Assembly (NCBI RefSeq): GCF_017939745.1
Contig: NZ_JAGKQQ010000001.1
Location: 5,208,001 to 5,272,000, forward strand
DNA from: Gemmata palustris
GTDB lineage: Bacteria > Planctomycetota > Planctomycetia > Gemmatales > Gemmataceae
Reading direction: 5' to 3'
DNA length: 64,000 nucleotides
The stretch's first letter is position 1; the number at the start of each line of letters is the position of its first letter. Under the pieces are notes generated by a model. The model made no database searches. It was not told where the DNA came from and was given only the letters and a program-made list of their open reading frames with translations. The translations under genes were made by a program, and so were the position numbers. This document shows, one piece after another, positions 63,094 through 64,000 of the stretch.

Positions 63094-64000
63094 ATGTGGA
63101 CAAAGACGAAAGCCCTATTGCCCACTGCGGCCTCGATTTTCTTCATCGAGGCCCCGTTTCTTACGCTCCTGTCCTTGGTCATGCTGCTCATTACCCTCGG
63201 GGTCGTCGATCTCGAATTGGGATTGTTTCACGTCGTGTGGTGGCCGTCGGTCCGCTGGCCGGAGCTCGAGGTCTTCCTGAACGGGGTCGGGGTGGCACTG
63301 CTGTTCGCGACCCTGGCGTACCTCGGCTACCTGATCCGGGCGCGGCGCGACCCGGAGGTCGTGCGGGATCGGGCGGGGTTGTGCTTACTCCTCGTCCTCC
63401 CGTTCATCCTCCTGTCGATGCTGCCCCTGCTGCCGGCCAGTTCCCTCGGGTTGTTCGTGACGCTGCCGGACACCCTTCCCGCCGAGGGCATCGGCGTGCG
63501 GTATTTGTTCGGCCTGGGGTTGGTCGCGGGCCTCGTAGGTTTCTGGGGCTTGGTCGTGGCAGTGTCCGTCAACTCACCGGACCAGCAATTCGACGTTTAC
63601 CTGTTCCGGGGGACGAAAGCCATCGTGGTGACGTTCGCCGAGGAAGCCCCGTCCAAGGAAGCCGAGTTCGGCCCCGACAAACTCGTGTCGTTGTCGAACT
63701 GGAAAGGGGAGCCGTTCACCGAGATCGACGACGTCGAGAGGATTTCCGGCACACAGTTCAAGATCATCTTCAAACAAGAAGTCGGTGCGGAGGGATTGTA
63801 CCAGTTCACGGTGAAAGCATGCCTGCCGCCGGTGGTGCTCCCCGCCGCGGTCACGCGGACGTTGCGCAGGCACCAGATGACGTTCACCGTGTTCTTCACG
63901 ACACCGCCGGCTGCCTTCCACAAGGAGAACATCGCCGGCATTTGGCCGGAGGACGGTGGCGGGATGGTAGCAGTCGAGCGAGTGTCGCGGCTCCCGAACG
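63094..64000 (+). CDS. Membrane protein with C-terminal soluble domain (partial, runs off right edge)
   Basis: The frame is open from ATG 63094 (GGAGG at 63080-63084) to the window edge, 302 codons. About four hydrophobic segments are visible: FLTLLSLVMLLITLGVVDLE, GVGVALLFATLAYLGYLIRA, LCLLLVLPFILLSMLPLLPA and YLFGLGLVAGLVGFWGLVVA. From about residue 160 a soluble, beta-rich domain follows (FDVYLFRGTKAIVVTFAEEA, EVGAEGLYQFTVKACLPPVV) that probably faces the periplasm. No known family is recognised. Confidence 0.6.
   Translation, partial: MWTKTKALLPTAASIFFIEAPFLTLLSLVMLLITLGVVDLELGLFHVVWWPSVRWPELEVFLNGVGVALLFATLAYLGYLIRARRDPEVVRDRAGLCLLLVLPFILLSMLPLLPASSLGLFVTLPDTLPAEGIGVRYLFGLGLVAGLVGFWGLVVAVSVNSPDQQFDVYLFRGTKAIVVTFAEEAPSKEAEFGPDKLVSLSNWKGEPFTEIDDVERISGTQFKIIFKQEVGAEGLYQFTVKACLPPVVLPAAVTRTLRRHQMTFTVFFTTPPAAFHKENIAGIWPEDGGGMVAVERVSRLPN

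Overview
The window looks like a chromosomal stretch of a Planctomycete, most likely Gemmataceae. This is inferred from very high G+C with strong third-position GC bias, a 3,577-residue SBBP/YD-repeat protein, three secreted proteins built from 24-residue VTDAGLKEL-type leucine-rich repeats, and many degenerate insertion sequences. No rRNA or core housekeeping cluster is present to settle the genus.

Layout. (1) 1-2839, minus strand: two glycosyltransferase genes, one cut by the window edge. (2) 3340-14073: one giant cell-surface RHS/YD-repeat protein whose C-terminal tip has a different base composition, followed by an AT-rich gap. (3) 14458-24434: three LRR genes separated by insertion-sequence traffic: an intact IS with an 8-bp target duplication sitting against a Tn5/IS4-like IS with 36-bp inverted repeats, then a decayed ISL3 transposase joined to an IS66 scrap, then an XRE regulator and a small secreted protein. 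(4) 24583-29879, minus strand: a compact block of phage- or plasmid-like genes including a DNA sliding-clamp-like protein and a GP88-family protein. (5) 29880-31203: repeat-rich non-coding DNA and a queE 5' fragment. (6) 31331-54486, plus strand: a tightly packed 10-gene array (sigma factor, unknown protein, ImmA/IrrE-type protease, NurA-like nuclease, HerA-like ATPase, SbcD/Mre11, SbcC/Rad50, a 2,445-residue protein with two sacsin-type GHKL ATPase modules, a SNF2-type helicase, and a RecD-like helicase with a C-terminal PD-(D/E)XK-like domain). (7) 54648-59550: an alpha/beta hydrolase, a frameshifted caspase-like protease and a convergent NACHT ATPase fused to a formylglycine-generating-enzyme-like domain. 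(8) 59806-62739: an internally deleted tRNA-Pro(CGG), a truncated tyrosine integrase interrupted by a perfect 25-bp palindrome, and an IS701-type element carrying a SMI1/KNR4 gene inside its inverted repeats. (9) 62740-64000: AT-rich spacer and a membrane protein running off the edge.

How the genes may work together. Region 6 combines a DNA end-processing set (HerA-NurA, Mre11-Rad50) with two helicases and a very large GHKL ATPase under an apparently dedicated sigma factor. Its dense overlaps and its setting among integrase, tRNA scar and conflict genes suggest an anti-mobile-element (defence) system that I cannot match to a named one. Region 7 resembles caspase/NACHT conflict systems that may act by abortive self-killing. 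Both functions are inferences from domain content and neighbourhood; no activity can be read from sequence alone.
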